The notes below the pieces were generated by a model. The model had not been told where the DNA came from. It made no database searches and saw only the letters and a list, made by a program, of their open reading frames with translations. A stretch of 64,000 bases of DNA from Blastomussa wellsi (taxonomy: Eukaryota > Cnidaria > Anthozoa > Scleractinia > Plerogyridae), in assembly GCA_947652115.1 (NCBI GenBank), contig OX393571.1, positions 11,851,504-11,915,503 on the forward strand, written 5' to 3'. The position numbers and the translations under genes are program-made. Below are positions 28,701-40,700 of this stretch, piece by piece (positions within the stretch are counted from its first letter, which is position 1; the number at the start of each line of letters is the position of its first letter).

Positions 28701-31700
28701 TTGATCTTCAGCAGAAATTCTGCGATTGGTGTTGATGATTTATTTTGTGAATTCGACTGCGAAATCTTTCTTGAGCAATTAGAATTAGAACCAGCAAAAA
28801 AAAAATGGAAATCCGCTTTTAGGCGTGGGTTAATTTTTACATGTATATTTGTCGATTATGCAGACAAAGCAGCCAGCTGTGGAGTAAAACAATATGTTGG
28901 TTCTCTTTGTCCACGCCTGTGCATCCAAATTCCAGAACGGGACTGTTCTTTTACATACATTTGCCAGACAAAACTGCGATCTAACAAAAAATTAACTTGA
29001 AGCAGAAAGAGACACATAAACCTATTCTACGGTGGCCCACAAGTGCACTCCGATTTCCAAACCTCACTCCTAATTCTGAATACTCCCTCCAAATTCTAAA
29101 ACCTCACTCCAAATTCTAAAGGCTCACTCCGAATTCAAAAACCTCACTCCGAATTCTAAAACCTCAGTCCGAATTCTAAAACCTCACTCCGAATTCAAAA
29201 ACCTCACTCTGAATTCTAAAACCTCACTCCAAATTCTAAAACCTCGTTCCGAATTCTAAAATTTCACCTTGTTCACTGCCATATACATTCTCGTCCCCAG
29301 AGCCGCTTGTCCCTCTTTGCAATTGCCGGATGGGACTGTGCACGAGGAACAAGTGGCTCTGGGGACGCACGATTTGATTCGCTGAAATCAAACAAAGGGA
29401 ATCCAATCACATCAGCCATTTTAATCCTGCTAACGATAAAGGATTTTAAAACGGCTGATGTGATTGGACTCCCTTTGTTTGAATTCAGCGAATCAAATCG
29501 TGTGTCCCCAGAGCCACTTGTTTCTCATGCACAGGCCCAGCCAGCTAAGAGGGACAAGCGGCTCTGGGGACGAGAATGTGTCATATAAAGTGGCAAGGGA
29601 CTGGATCAAGCTATCTAGAAATGCATCATGGGTATAGTTGATGACTTCCACCATCTCGTTGGGACGAAGCAGCAGGCATGTTTTGCTCAAACTGAGGGGA
29701 AAAACATGTGAAGACCGTGACGAGTTTTGCAAGCATTGCGGGCATAATATCGTCAGAGATTGACAAAGGTATGTAGGTCTTATTTTTCGTACTTTTGTAG
29801 CGACAACTCATCGGCCACAACAGATCTAAATCGATATCAGTTGTTGAGTTTTGGCGGGATTTTTGCTGTGGCTGAAAATTCTTGCTTTATAATTTGCTCA
29901 AGCTGTGGACATCATTTTGAACTTAACTTACCTTTAATTTGTTTTAATTTGTTTGCAACAATCAACAGCACTGCAGTATGTGAGTTTCCTCCCTGGTAGA
30001 ATTCGGAGCAAGGTTTTAGAATTCGGAGTGAGGTTTTAGAATTCGGAGTGAGGTTTGAATTCGGAATGAGGTTTTAGAATTCGGAGTGAGGTTTTAGAAT
30101 TCGGAGTGAGGTTTTGAATTCGGAGTGAGGTTTTAGAATTCGGAGTGAGGTTTTTGAATTCGGATCAAGGTTTTAGAATTCGGAGTGAGGTTTTAGAATT
30201 CGGAGTGAGGTTTTGAATTCGGAGTGAGGTTTTAGAATTCGGAGTGAGGTTTTTGAATTCGGAGTGAGGTTTTAGAATTAGGAGTGAGGTTTTGAATTCG
30301 GAGTGAAGTTTTAGAATTCGGTTTGAGCTTTTTAAATTCGGAGTGAGGTTTTAGAATTCGGAGTGAGGTTTTTGAATTAGGAGTGAGGTTTTAGAATTCG
30401 GAGTGAGGTTTTAGAATTCGGAGTGAGGTTTTAGAATTCGGAGTGAGGTTTTTGAATTCGGAGTCAGGGGTGGATCCAGGATTTTACATGAGTGATTTGC
30501 ACCAACTAAACTAGGGGGGTTTCGGGCATGCTCCCCCAAGAAAATTTGAAATTTAGTGCTCTCAAACTGCCATTTTCCTGCGTTCTGATAGATAGCCTTG
30601 TCATGTTCAGCCCTAATAAGTGAGGCCCCATTCAAGCGCCCAGAGATATTACCCGCACCATCATAACATTGACCATGACAGTCATCCATAGATAGTCCTA
30701 AATCAGCCACAGCACCAATTATTAAATCTTTGATAGCTGCTCCTGTTGTTCCATCCTCACAGAGGTAGAATCCAACAAACTCTTCTCTGACTGTTTTGGT
30801 TGAATCAAGAAATCTGATCACCACTGAAAGATTTTCCTTGTTCGATATGTCAGCTGCTTCGTCAGACATAATAGAAAAATATTTGCTATCCCTGATTTTC
30901 TGTGACAAATTATTTATTATGATAGCACCCACAGTTGTGATCATCTCGTTTTGAATGGTTTTAAAAATGTTAGTCGCATTTCTGGGTGCAGTTTTCAGGT
31001 GATGTTGCAGTGTTTGATCGCCGCTGTCAATTCGAAATTCTAATAGTGCCTGAAAGTTTCCAGAAAGACTGGCATTTTGTGGATCGTCATCTCGTGGACC
31101 CCTGAGGGCTATGTTGTTTCTTCCACAGACAATTATTGTCTTGAACAGAGATTTCAGAATTTCGCGATTTCTTTTGATTTGCTCCTGAAGTAAGTTGTTG
31201 ATCTGTTGATCAATTGGGACAGATTCTCTTCTCATATTTCTCAAAAAATTATCCATTGCAAGCACTGAAAAGTTATGCATCTCAGATTTCCCGCTTGCAT
31301 GTTTGGTAAAACGTGACACGGCAGACGTCCACAGTGTGAGTGGGGTTTTGTACAATTTGTCGAGTTTATTCGAATTCCTCCCACACTGGACTCCAAACAA
31401 AACACAAGGAAAACAAAATGCACCATCGAGAAATTTTGAGTATGCTAGCCAGGGAAATCTTTTCAGCCAGCCCCACACAAAGTGACGCTTAGAATTCGAA
31501 CATTCCACTGACACTGGGAAATCGAATAGCTCACCTGGTTTCCACGCATTCTCTATGAACTTCAGCTTATCCTGGTCCGAATACAAGCTGATTTCCTTGA
31601 AAACCAAGCCAATATCATACTGAGAACACTCCTCCTTCCGACAAACTGGATCGCCTCGAACCATGGTTTATAAATCAAAGTATTCTTGTCTTCGCAAAGC

Positions 31701-34700
31701 GAGTTTACGAATTCAACAAGAACGAAGGGACTTCTGAGGGAGAGGCTTCTCTTTATATATGATTGTCAGTAGTTTGCACGGTAGTTTGCGACCTGAATAG
31801 CCAATCACAATCAAGTTTGAGTAGTTCGCAAGACAATGCGGCTGATTCTGACAAATCGAAGTGGGTTTTGAGTGATTTCGGAAAAGATCCATGCCTCCAG
31901 TCCCTACCCTCTAGGTAGAAAGTTTGTTTGGCCGTGCCTGCGAATTTTTTTTCACGTGGTTCTTGGAAGGTCAACAAATTGACGAAACCGCGCGAACGAT
32001 GACTCGTCCACTTCGCTCGGGAGGGGCTGGGTTTGCTGTGTGATCGATGGAATAATCTCTCAGTTGTTTTATTTCATAATAAATAAAAAAGGAGGATAAT
32101 TGATTTCGTCAACAGCAATAAATTATTATAAAGAGCTGAGAAATAGGATTTGGAAAAAATTTGAGTGATTTGTGCAAATAACTTGAACTACTCTGGATCC
32201 ACCCCTGGGAGTGAGGTTTTAGAATTCGGAGTGAGGTTTTTGAATTTGGAGTGAGGTTTGGAATTCGGAGTGTCGTTTGGAAATCGGAGTGAACTTGTGG
32301 GCCACCGTACTATTCTTGTTCAACGACATGCAAATAAGTGGCCCTGCATTCTGTACTTTAGCTCCTCGAGGAGATGTACCGCGATAGTTCACTTCGACAT
32401 CTGATCTGTCCGATTCTGTTTATATATAAGGTTACGAACCACCTTCCTAATTTAGACGGAGCAGCGTTCTCTAGTATAAATCGAGCCACGGAAGGAGCCT
32501 TAACTGGTTCGCATATTGCAAATGATACTGAGCTCACCTGAAGCCAGAGGAAGAAGAACAGCGTGTATGAAAGCCACCCGGAAAAACATCTTAATTAGCC
32601 ACGGTTCACAGGTCTGTTATACACTTGAGCTAGGCCTTTGCATCAAAGGCACATTTTATAACAAAAGCTTTTGCTGGCGAAAAATAACTGAACTAGTCAA
32701 TTGTCTCCTTGACAATCCTACCGGCGATCATTACCGAGCAACACAACTGTACGCTGAAAGCCACGCTGACATGCGCCACCGCCCGACCGCCGCAAACCCG
32801 AGGTGCTCGAGGGGCTTGGAGGAAGAAAGGAGTCGAAACGAAAGCTCAAACAAGGGACCCAAAACCAAACTCCCGGGCGGGGGGAGGGGGGATAGGGTAT
32901 GGTTTGCTTCTTTTGGCATTCTTCACGGTGTAATCGTTAGATAGAATACGTTAATTGTATTATTTGGCTATTTTGCGATTTTCGGTGCGCAAAAACACAC
33001 TAAACGAAAACGAAAAGGTCTGTCAAACTGAAAACGGTACGGAACGACAGAAAGATTACCCGTTTACACCTTTCTTAGTTTTCGTTTTTTCCTTGAAAAG
33101 GGTGTAATTTTTCAAATTCCGTTTACTTTATCCTTCAATAGGGCCAGGATTTAAGAACCTTCGCGGCACACACCTATCCAAGATTCAAAGAGAATACTCC
33201 CTCCCCCAGGGCCCAAACGTCACCGCCAGCTACACCCACGAGCAGAATACCCTCCCAGTTGAACTAAATTCCTCTTATCCGGGTACACGGTACACAGAAA
33301 CTAATTCATTCAAATTCAGAGGCGAATCCAGAAAATTCAGAAAGAAGGGGCCCAGTCGCCCCCTCCCCCCTCCCCCCCGAATGAAAACTTCACTTTTGAG
33401 GAGATGCAGCATACATTATTATGGGCGTATTTGTGATGCAAAGGTACGTAACGTTAACGTTTCGGAAAATAGGTGACAAAAACGTTTTGAAAATACAAGA
33501 AGAAAGGGGGGCGCAACCCCCTCGGCCCCTCCCCTAAATTCCCTTACATTCAACACTCACGCTTACGGCTTTGCCAGCGAAAAAGTTGGCTCGCTTTCGT
33601 TTTTCTGCGTACGGCGCACCGCGTAACCACGGGGATCCCAGGCGTGCAACTGTAGGTGGCAAAGTATATTGTACTGTTGAAAATATTTCGCGTTTGCTTG
33701 CTTTTGAATTGTTTGAATTTATATTACCACGCTTGGTATAACTGTAACAAAGACCTCGCACCTCCAATCGTAATTTTTTGCTCGTACTCGTTTTCCAGCG
33801 CGGACAGTGGGTCAGTTTTTTGAATTCGCTACTGTGACAGTATTTTCTTTTGTAAGACTTAGTTTTGCAAACATTTTTCCTTTCCTTCGCTTTTGTCACA
33901 TCGTGTGACATTTTATCTCTTGAATAAGGAGGTCAGTTAAGTTTACATGTATTTGCTCTCGGGGCCGGGATTTACTGTCCGTTGACCGTATTAGAAAGGG
34001 TCCGTATTATAGAGGTTGGGAGAACTTTGTCGGGGCATAGGGAACTATTTGTACTCGAGTGGTGTCCGTTAGGTGAGCTTCGACTGTACATGACTGAAAT
34101 GCAAAAGTCACTGGGAGATAAAACGTGTCAATAATAATATAAAAAGATCTGTAACAAATTGGATAGAATTAAGCTTGAATAAAACAGACTTGATTCAACA
34201 GCACTTGCCTAAGCAGATGCTTGAAATCACAGGTGACAAGAGTTTGTATGAGAATTTGTGTGGATCTCTAATTTGGCTGAAAATATCTCTTCTTTCCCTT
34301 TGAAATGCTACAAAAAAGTTAAAAACCTTTCTTGGAGTCGATTTTTAGCCATACATACTAAAAGAGAAGAAGAGACCGTTAAAATGAAACTTTGGTGTAT
34401 CGCTTTCAAAACTCTAGAAAGGCAACCTCGTTCCCAGGGTCTTTTCCCCAAGCCCAGGGAAAAGATCCTGGGAACGAGGTTGCTAGAAAGGCTAAAAATG
34501 GACTCCAGGAAACTAAGGTTTTAAACTTTATTACAGCTTTTCAAATTATCAATCCATACAAACTCTCATATAAACGCTTATTTGCCTCCTCCTCGGGCTT
34601 TTCCAGGCGATAAAATCCGAACGCCGACAAAACCCGAGCGCGGTCGCTATCAGCATGAGCTGTTGTTGGCTGGGCCCTGCGGCTCCGCTTCTCGCTTTAC

Positions 34701-37700
34701 TATCGAGCGGGCGACTGGGGACGAGGCAGAACGCTTTATCAGCGGTTTGCGATTGAGAACCAACAACGTATCCTTTGCTTGTTTGTAATTGCTACGTCGT
34801 CTTTGTAACTCTAATTCATTTATACGCGCTGCTTCCGGGTCCTTCATTTGGATTTGAAGGCGCGCGCGTATTTTCGTATGTGGTGCGCGTGTTTGGTTTA
34901 TTTAGTTGACGTGTATGCTTAGTTCGCAATTTAACGGTTTAATTTATTTTTCGTTGTTTTCCTTATTACTTTTCCTTGTCAGTAACTGTGCTCACATCGT
35001 GGTTGGCTCCACCTGAAATGTTCTGCAATTGGTATAGGATTTAATGGAGCCGAAACCAATTGTGGTTTCGGCTCCATTAAATCCTAGAATTAAATCCAAG
35101 AATTTTAGGCATCCTACTGATGAACGGTTATGGCAATTAGATATTTATTACAGTTGCCAACATTGAGATTGTGGTCTGTCGCCTTTGAATAGTACGTTTT
35201 GGTCAACTGTGTTGAAATCAGAGAGGTATTCCCTCAGTTTGGAGGCCCGATTAGAGGGGGGGGGGGGGGGGCTGACTATCCCGTATCCCATTAATTTTTG
35301 GCCTAAATATCCCGTGTCCTGTTAATTGCGGCGGTTTGTATCTCCAACCTTTATGTTCGACATCCCGGAATCTCTTGTTTAAATATCCCGTATCCCGTTA
35401 ATTTTTTCCCCAAATATCCCGTATTCCTATAATTTTTTTACCCAAATATCCCGTATCCCGTATCCTTTGGCAGCTAGCAGTACGGAAGAGTGGTATGTTC
35501 TAGCCTGCAAACAGGCTCCTGTTTCGGTGGGGCGCTATTTCCCGGCGCGAAGACCCCACCGCCCGAGTGTTCGGGAAGCCTGTCCCCTAGGCTATAGCTA
35601 GATATGTTCAAAAGTTGAGAGTTCCTTGTAAGCCTTCGCGAAACCGAGAATCTTTTAACTGAAGTAGCTTCGATGTCAAATACTCTGTAGCACATTCCGC
35701 CATGCACTTAAGGAAAAACCAGAACAGCAATTCGGAAATAAAGTAGTTGCTTGACTTGTAGATAGCGCAACGCCACAAAGCCCGCAGTTTTAAAGCTCGA
35801 TAGTTCCAGATTATAGACACCTACTAGCACATCTTTATTTTCACCAGTTGTTACTGTTACAAAGTGTTTAATATAATCAAGAAGTTGAACTCCTAATGCA
35901 CTGTATTCCAAAAGTACACAGCTGACAAGTTCCCCAGAAATGGTCATGTTTGTCCCTCTGACCAAGGATGTTTACCGTCTACAAAACTGAATAAATGCCG
36001 AGGAAACAGTTAACAGCACACAAAAAAGTAACAACAATAAATAAATTCACTGTATAAAAGAAAAATTCAATTGAAAATTATAGTCATTATAGGGAACATT
36101 CCTTTGAAAAAGCTAATCATTTTTAATAGTAACCAATCAATCGGCTCATCCTCGGTGTAAAAACCTGTGAAACTCACCAGTGACGTACGTAAAACAAAGA
36201 ACGAACAAGGCAACAAAGAACCTCCAAACAATATACAACTGAAAAACAATTACTCAAAAACAAAGAAAAAAGTCACAGGTTTTTTACACAGAGGTAAACC
36301 CAGTCAATCTAACTACAAAAATTTTCCTATTTTAGTTAATTTCCCACACCACTCATGTGTTTAGCACAGCTTTTACAACGAAGCACTTTACGGGAAACTC
36401 ACCTCGTTAAATCATGTTAGTGTTGTTGGTTTGGGAGGAGGCAGGGTAGTCGGACCTATTGGAAGAAGCAATCGTTTAATACGTCATGAACTGGATTCTA
36501 ATCAAGTAATAAGTTATATACAATAACGTAATGAATTTTTGTCATTTCCATGCAATAGCCATCCCCCCCCCCCCCCTGGGGTACTCCCTTATATGGGCTG
36601 TACAACATTAGATAATTTTCAGAACTAGATATTAGCGCTATAGTATACAAAACGCTTCCCCTGGTCCTAAACAGGGTGTATATGTTTGAGGTTATTTTGG
36701 TCTTAAACAGGGTCAGGGTTTCGGACCTCCAGCGGCACCCCTATACCCAAACATGGCTCCAACACCCCCCCCCCCCCTGGGGCAATATCACATTTGCACG
36801 ATATTCTCATTTGACAACAACTACCAGAATTCATTTCGTTTTTCCTTGCTATTACAAATAATTTAAATTTTGTAATCCCAGTGGGTTTCACAAAGATGCT
36901 ACAGATTTCCAAACTCTACCAAGGTCGAAATTTATCCTCACCCTCCCACCCCTTTGCCGTCATAAGGCCCGGCCCCCACCCCTCCCATGTACTTACATAG
37001 CGGAGTAGTCCTGTTCTCCTCTTGTACCTGGTCCCCAGGACATTCCAGTGGAAGATCGTCACAGCTTGGTCTCAAAAGTTCGATTTCTTCGATAACTTGT
37101 ACGCGGCGCCTGTACGCATTGCCACAGGTCGCTGACCAGGAGCTCCAAGGATCGTAGCCACATTCCACTGTGTAGCACTCCTCGCCTTAGAACGTTAGAA
37201 AACATGTATAAGAAATTTGATAAATTTTCAATGATATGCATCGCAACATTGTGGCGATATGATATGGTGAATACGTACGTACGTATTTTGCACGCGCCCT
37301 CGAGTCATGCCGTTTGCCATTTTGACCATGAGAAATTAAAGGCATGGTTCTCCTGTTTGTACTCCTATTTCTATAGGTATGGGGCTCCGCTCGGCGACCC
37401 TTCGGGCCGCCCGAGCTCCGCTATGAACTTGTGATCTGTTTACCAATACTTACACTCTGGAAGTCTGTTGTTCTCGGTTTCCGGTTGCTGATTGCATTTT
37501 GTAGGAATTCCATCGCAGCTCTCAGCTTGGACAGTTGTTTGTGTTTCCACAATTTGTCGCGTTCTGTTCACTTCACCACATTCGGCTGACCAGTTGCCCC
37601 AGTTCCCCCACGTGCAATTTACAGATTGGCACGTGCACATGGACTTGCGTGTCTCCGTCTCAGGCCCACTCGGACAAGATTGAGGCAGGCCATCACAGCT

Positions 37701-40700
37701 TGACTGTTGCACCACAATCTACCAGATATGACAAAGAAAACCTTTTTAAAGAAAACAAACCTTTGGATAAAGTCATGTAAAGTAGACACTTAAGTTAAGT
37801 TCTTTTCAGGAGCCATAATAGATTATGGTTCTTATATAGAGTGTTTTCACATGACGTCACGGCGGCCATATTGGTGTCCCAAAACAAAGAAACTGCATCC
37901 ATGTTGGTGTCCCAAAACAATCCAATATGGCCACTTATCTTAGTAAAACAGGCCGCCATTTTTTTTAAGTCTCTCTGGGGGTTATTGTTTGTAGACTATA
38001 AAGAAGGTTTAAATAAGGTGGTTGCGTATTGAATTTGCGTAGTTAATTTGTTATCTTGATTGATTGATTGATTGATTGGTTGACTGACTGACTGATTGAT
38101 TGATTGATTGAGTGAGTGAGTGAGTGAGTGGGTGAGTGATTGATTGACTGACTGATTGACTGACTGATTGATTGATTGATTAATTGCGTGAGTGAGTGAG
38201 TGAGTTAGTGAACATTTAACCATGGAGTGAATGCGTGGGTGGGTGATTGATTGATTGATTGACTGACTGACTGATTGACTGATTGATTGATTGATTGAGT
38301 GAGTGATTGAGTGAACATTTAACTATGGAGTGAATGCATGGGTGGGTGATTGGCTGATTGATTGATCTTACAGACTGGCTGACTGCTACACTGATTGTTA
38401 TTCACCTCAGAAACAGCATTTCCGGAGAACGTATTTATGCAATTTTCTGCCTGATAGGGTGCTGTTTAGAAAAGAAAGAATGAAAAACCTCATAGAAGAG
38501 GATCGGGGGTGAAAGAGGAATAAGGGTAGTAGCTGAGGTAAGTAAGGTAAACAGTGTTTCGTTCAAACCTGTTCAGTAGTTATTGATCTTTTTCGTGTTG
38601 CCAGCCCACAAGTGGCAGACCAAGCCTCCCACTCGCCTCGTTTACAGTTGACAGTCTTACAGTTGCATTTAATGTCACGTGCATCCGATTCTGGTAGTTG
38701 TCGACATTTTTGTGGAAGACCGCTGCAATCTGGTTTAAACACCTCAACTACAGTCTCTGTAAAGTGACATAATGTTACGGCTTGAATAAAGTACAGATAC
38801 ATGGCGGTTTTGCATTTGGGTTCGTAAATATAATACGACACGAGCTCTAGCCTGCGACCAGGATCTCTAGAAAACGAAGAATAATGGTGAAGAATAGCAC
38901 GTTCTTCTTTGAGAGATCCCCCCTACCCAGAGCGCAGTCTCTTTGGGTACCCACCAGGCAGTCTGTTCGAAGGCGACACGAACCCTTAATCCTGGTATGG
39001 CCTTAATATTTTCAGCTAGTAGTGGGATACGACCTAATTAGTTGGAAGAGTCCGAAGCAGGTTTAAGGTTTTCACTTAAGGAAAAATTTATCACTGGGAT
39101 CCAGTTTCTTTGAGTGATTTTTAATAAGTGCTACTCAGGGGCGGATCCAGAAATTTTTGATAGTGGGGGGGGGGGGGGGGTCCAAGGTTGAATAATAATA
39201 GACGATCCTGTCGACGCGAGAATTTTAGCGTCAAAAAAGAAGTAAAAAGAAAAAATTCGGTTTGGAAAGGGGGGGTCCGGACCCCTCCGACCCTCGCCCT
39301 GGATCCGCCACTGAGCGGAACAAATAAACTTGAAGCGAATTCAAATTTATAAAAGCTTCGCTGAAAGAGCCCTAGACTTTAACAGTAGCGCAAGCAGAAG
39401 AACATAGCTTAATGAGTCATCCTGGTAACAAACCTAGTACAGGGAAAAATCTGTATGGAGGACTGGGATCTAAGAACATCAAGATGCAAATTCTCTTTAT
39501 AGGTAGATATAAATATTAATTTGTATCTCATACCGGAAAGGAGGTTCAAAGCTTCTATTTTACAATGGCTAATCAGTTTACTCAAATTGACATTATCTAC
39601 TTAATTGCATCAATGTTAAAACTAACGTCTTGCTAGAAATTTTATATAATAACCGAGAGAATTCTCGCGCGCTCATTGGTCAAGAACTATGACGTCATTT
39701 CTATGGTCTATAAGGTTATTGGCCATTGACTCGATTTGGTCGATCATTGCAAAATAATCTCACCCTCGATGTGTCTTGTTCGAGTTCCTACACCACATGT
39801 TGTCGACCACGAGGACCACAGCGCCCACTCGCAGTTCACTGTTTTGCATTTACAGTTTGTAGTTTGTTGTTCTTTTTCTGGAGTTTGAGGGCAAGACTGA
39901 GGTAGGCCTTCGCATTTCAGTTTTTGCACTGTAGTCTAGGGTAAAATGAATATAATTCCAAATGTTTACAACGGCGTTTGAAAATGTGTAGAAATAAATA
40001 CAGAAAGTAAGGTGTGAGTAACATGTGAGTCGGGCCTTCCTCGCAATTCTTGGTTTGCAACTGACGTCATCGACGCCATGTTGGATGACATGAAAAACAG
40101 ATTTCTGGCTAGCCTCTTTTGTTTGGTCATCCAACGTGGCCTCCACGCTTAATGTCATTTGAATTTCTCGGGATTCGTTGCAAACCGCCTATAGATTGTA
40201 AAATCTAAAGGTGTAGAAAAGATTTGTGACTTTTTACAGAGAATTGATGAAAAGCCTTTGACTTATAAAACCACGAAGTCTTCAGTTCGTCCCTAGTACC
40301 TTTACACCTAGCGAATAAGATTGCAAGATTCTGACTCAAGCACTTCCCGGGGTCTTTGTGTTGTGTAAGACTTTGTACAAGACTTGGAATTGTTATCTAG
40401 CAGTGCCTGTCTCTGCCCTAGAGGAAAAAGACGGGACGAGGAGGCGCGGTGTGGGCAACCTCGTCCCCAGGTTCTTCTCGGTTTCAAAATGACGTCGTGA
40501 GAAGACGCCATTTTGAAATCGGAGAAGGCCCAGTGGCATTCTCGTCCCCAGAGCTGCTTGTCCCTCTTAGCTGGCTGGGCCTGTGCACGAGAAACAAGTG
40601 GCTCTGGGGACGAGAATGGCCCAGTGGACGAAGTTGCGAAGTGTGGTGTGAAAGCTAGTTTCCAGTACTCTTAACACAAGTGTTGCTACGGCATGGTGTT

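Larger units (their letters stand above)
29028..32309. mobile_element. Transposon with minisatellite arms, 6-bp TSD, nested insertions
   Basis: Terminal inverted repeat tacggtggcccacaagt (left 29028) and complement (right, ending 32309), flanked by ctattc on both sides (29022-29027, 32310-32315). Next to each end are arrays of a 15-16 bp unit built on gaattcggagtgaggtttta, in opposite orientation: 29040-29270 left, 30001-30464 plus 32213-32280 right. An unrelated MITE (29286-29578) and a hAT element (30465-32207) are nested inside. Without the hAT it is about 1.5 kb and non-coding. Confidence 0.8.
32316..36990. other. Long intron or intergenic stretch, no supported gene
   Basis: Holds short repeats (listed), poly-G tracts and several open frames without recognisable domains. 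Among these are 32516-32944 plus, 33911-33534 minus and 35965-35708 minus. The block gtgaaactcaccagtgacgta near 36169 recurs near 59188, marking another dispersed repeat. Confidence 0.5.

Noticed and set aside
29040..29270. Regular short repeats that could suggest a CRISPR array
   Set aside because: Units of 15-16 bp follow each other without unique spacers and recur inverted at the other end of a transposon in a eukaryotic context.
32516..32944. 142-codon plus-strand ORF downstream of a TATA-like motif
   Set aside because: No domain or conserved pattern, low-complexity C-terminus, repeat-rich surroundings. Not enough to call a gene.
35708..35965. 85-codon minus-strand ORF, candidate missing exon of the large gene
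   Set aside because: No extracellular-module signature and no phase-1 splice sites at suitable places.
37996..38223. Minus-strand ORF with NQSINQSV repeats
   Set aside because: Translation of a tetranucleotide microsatellite; no coding evidence.
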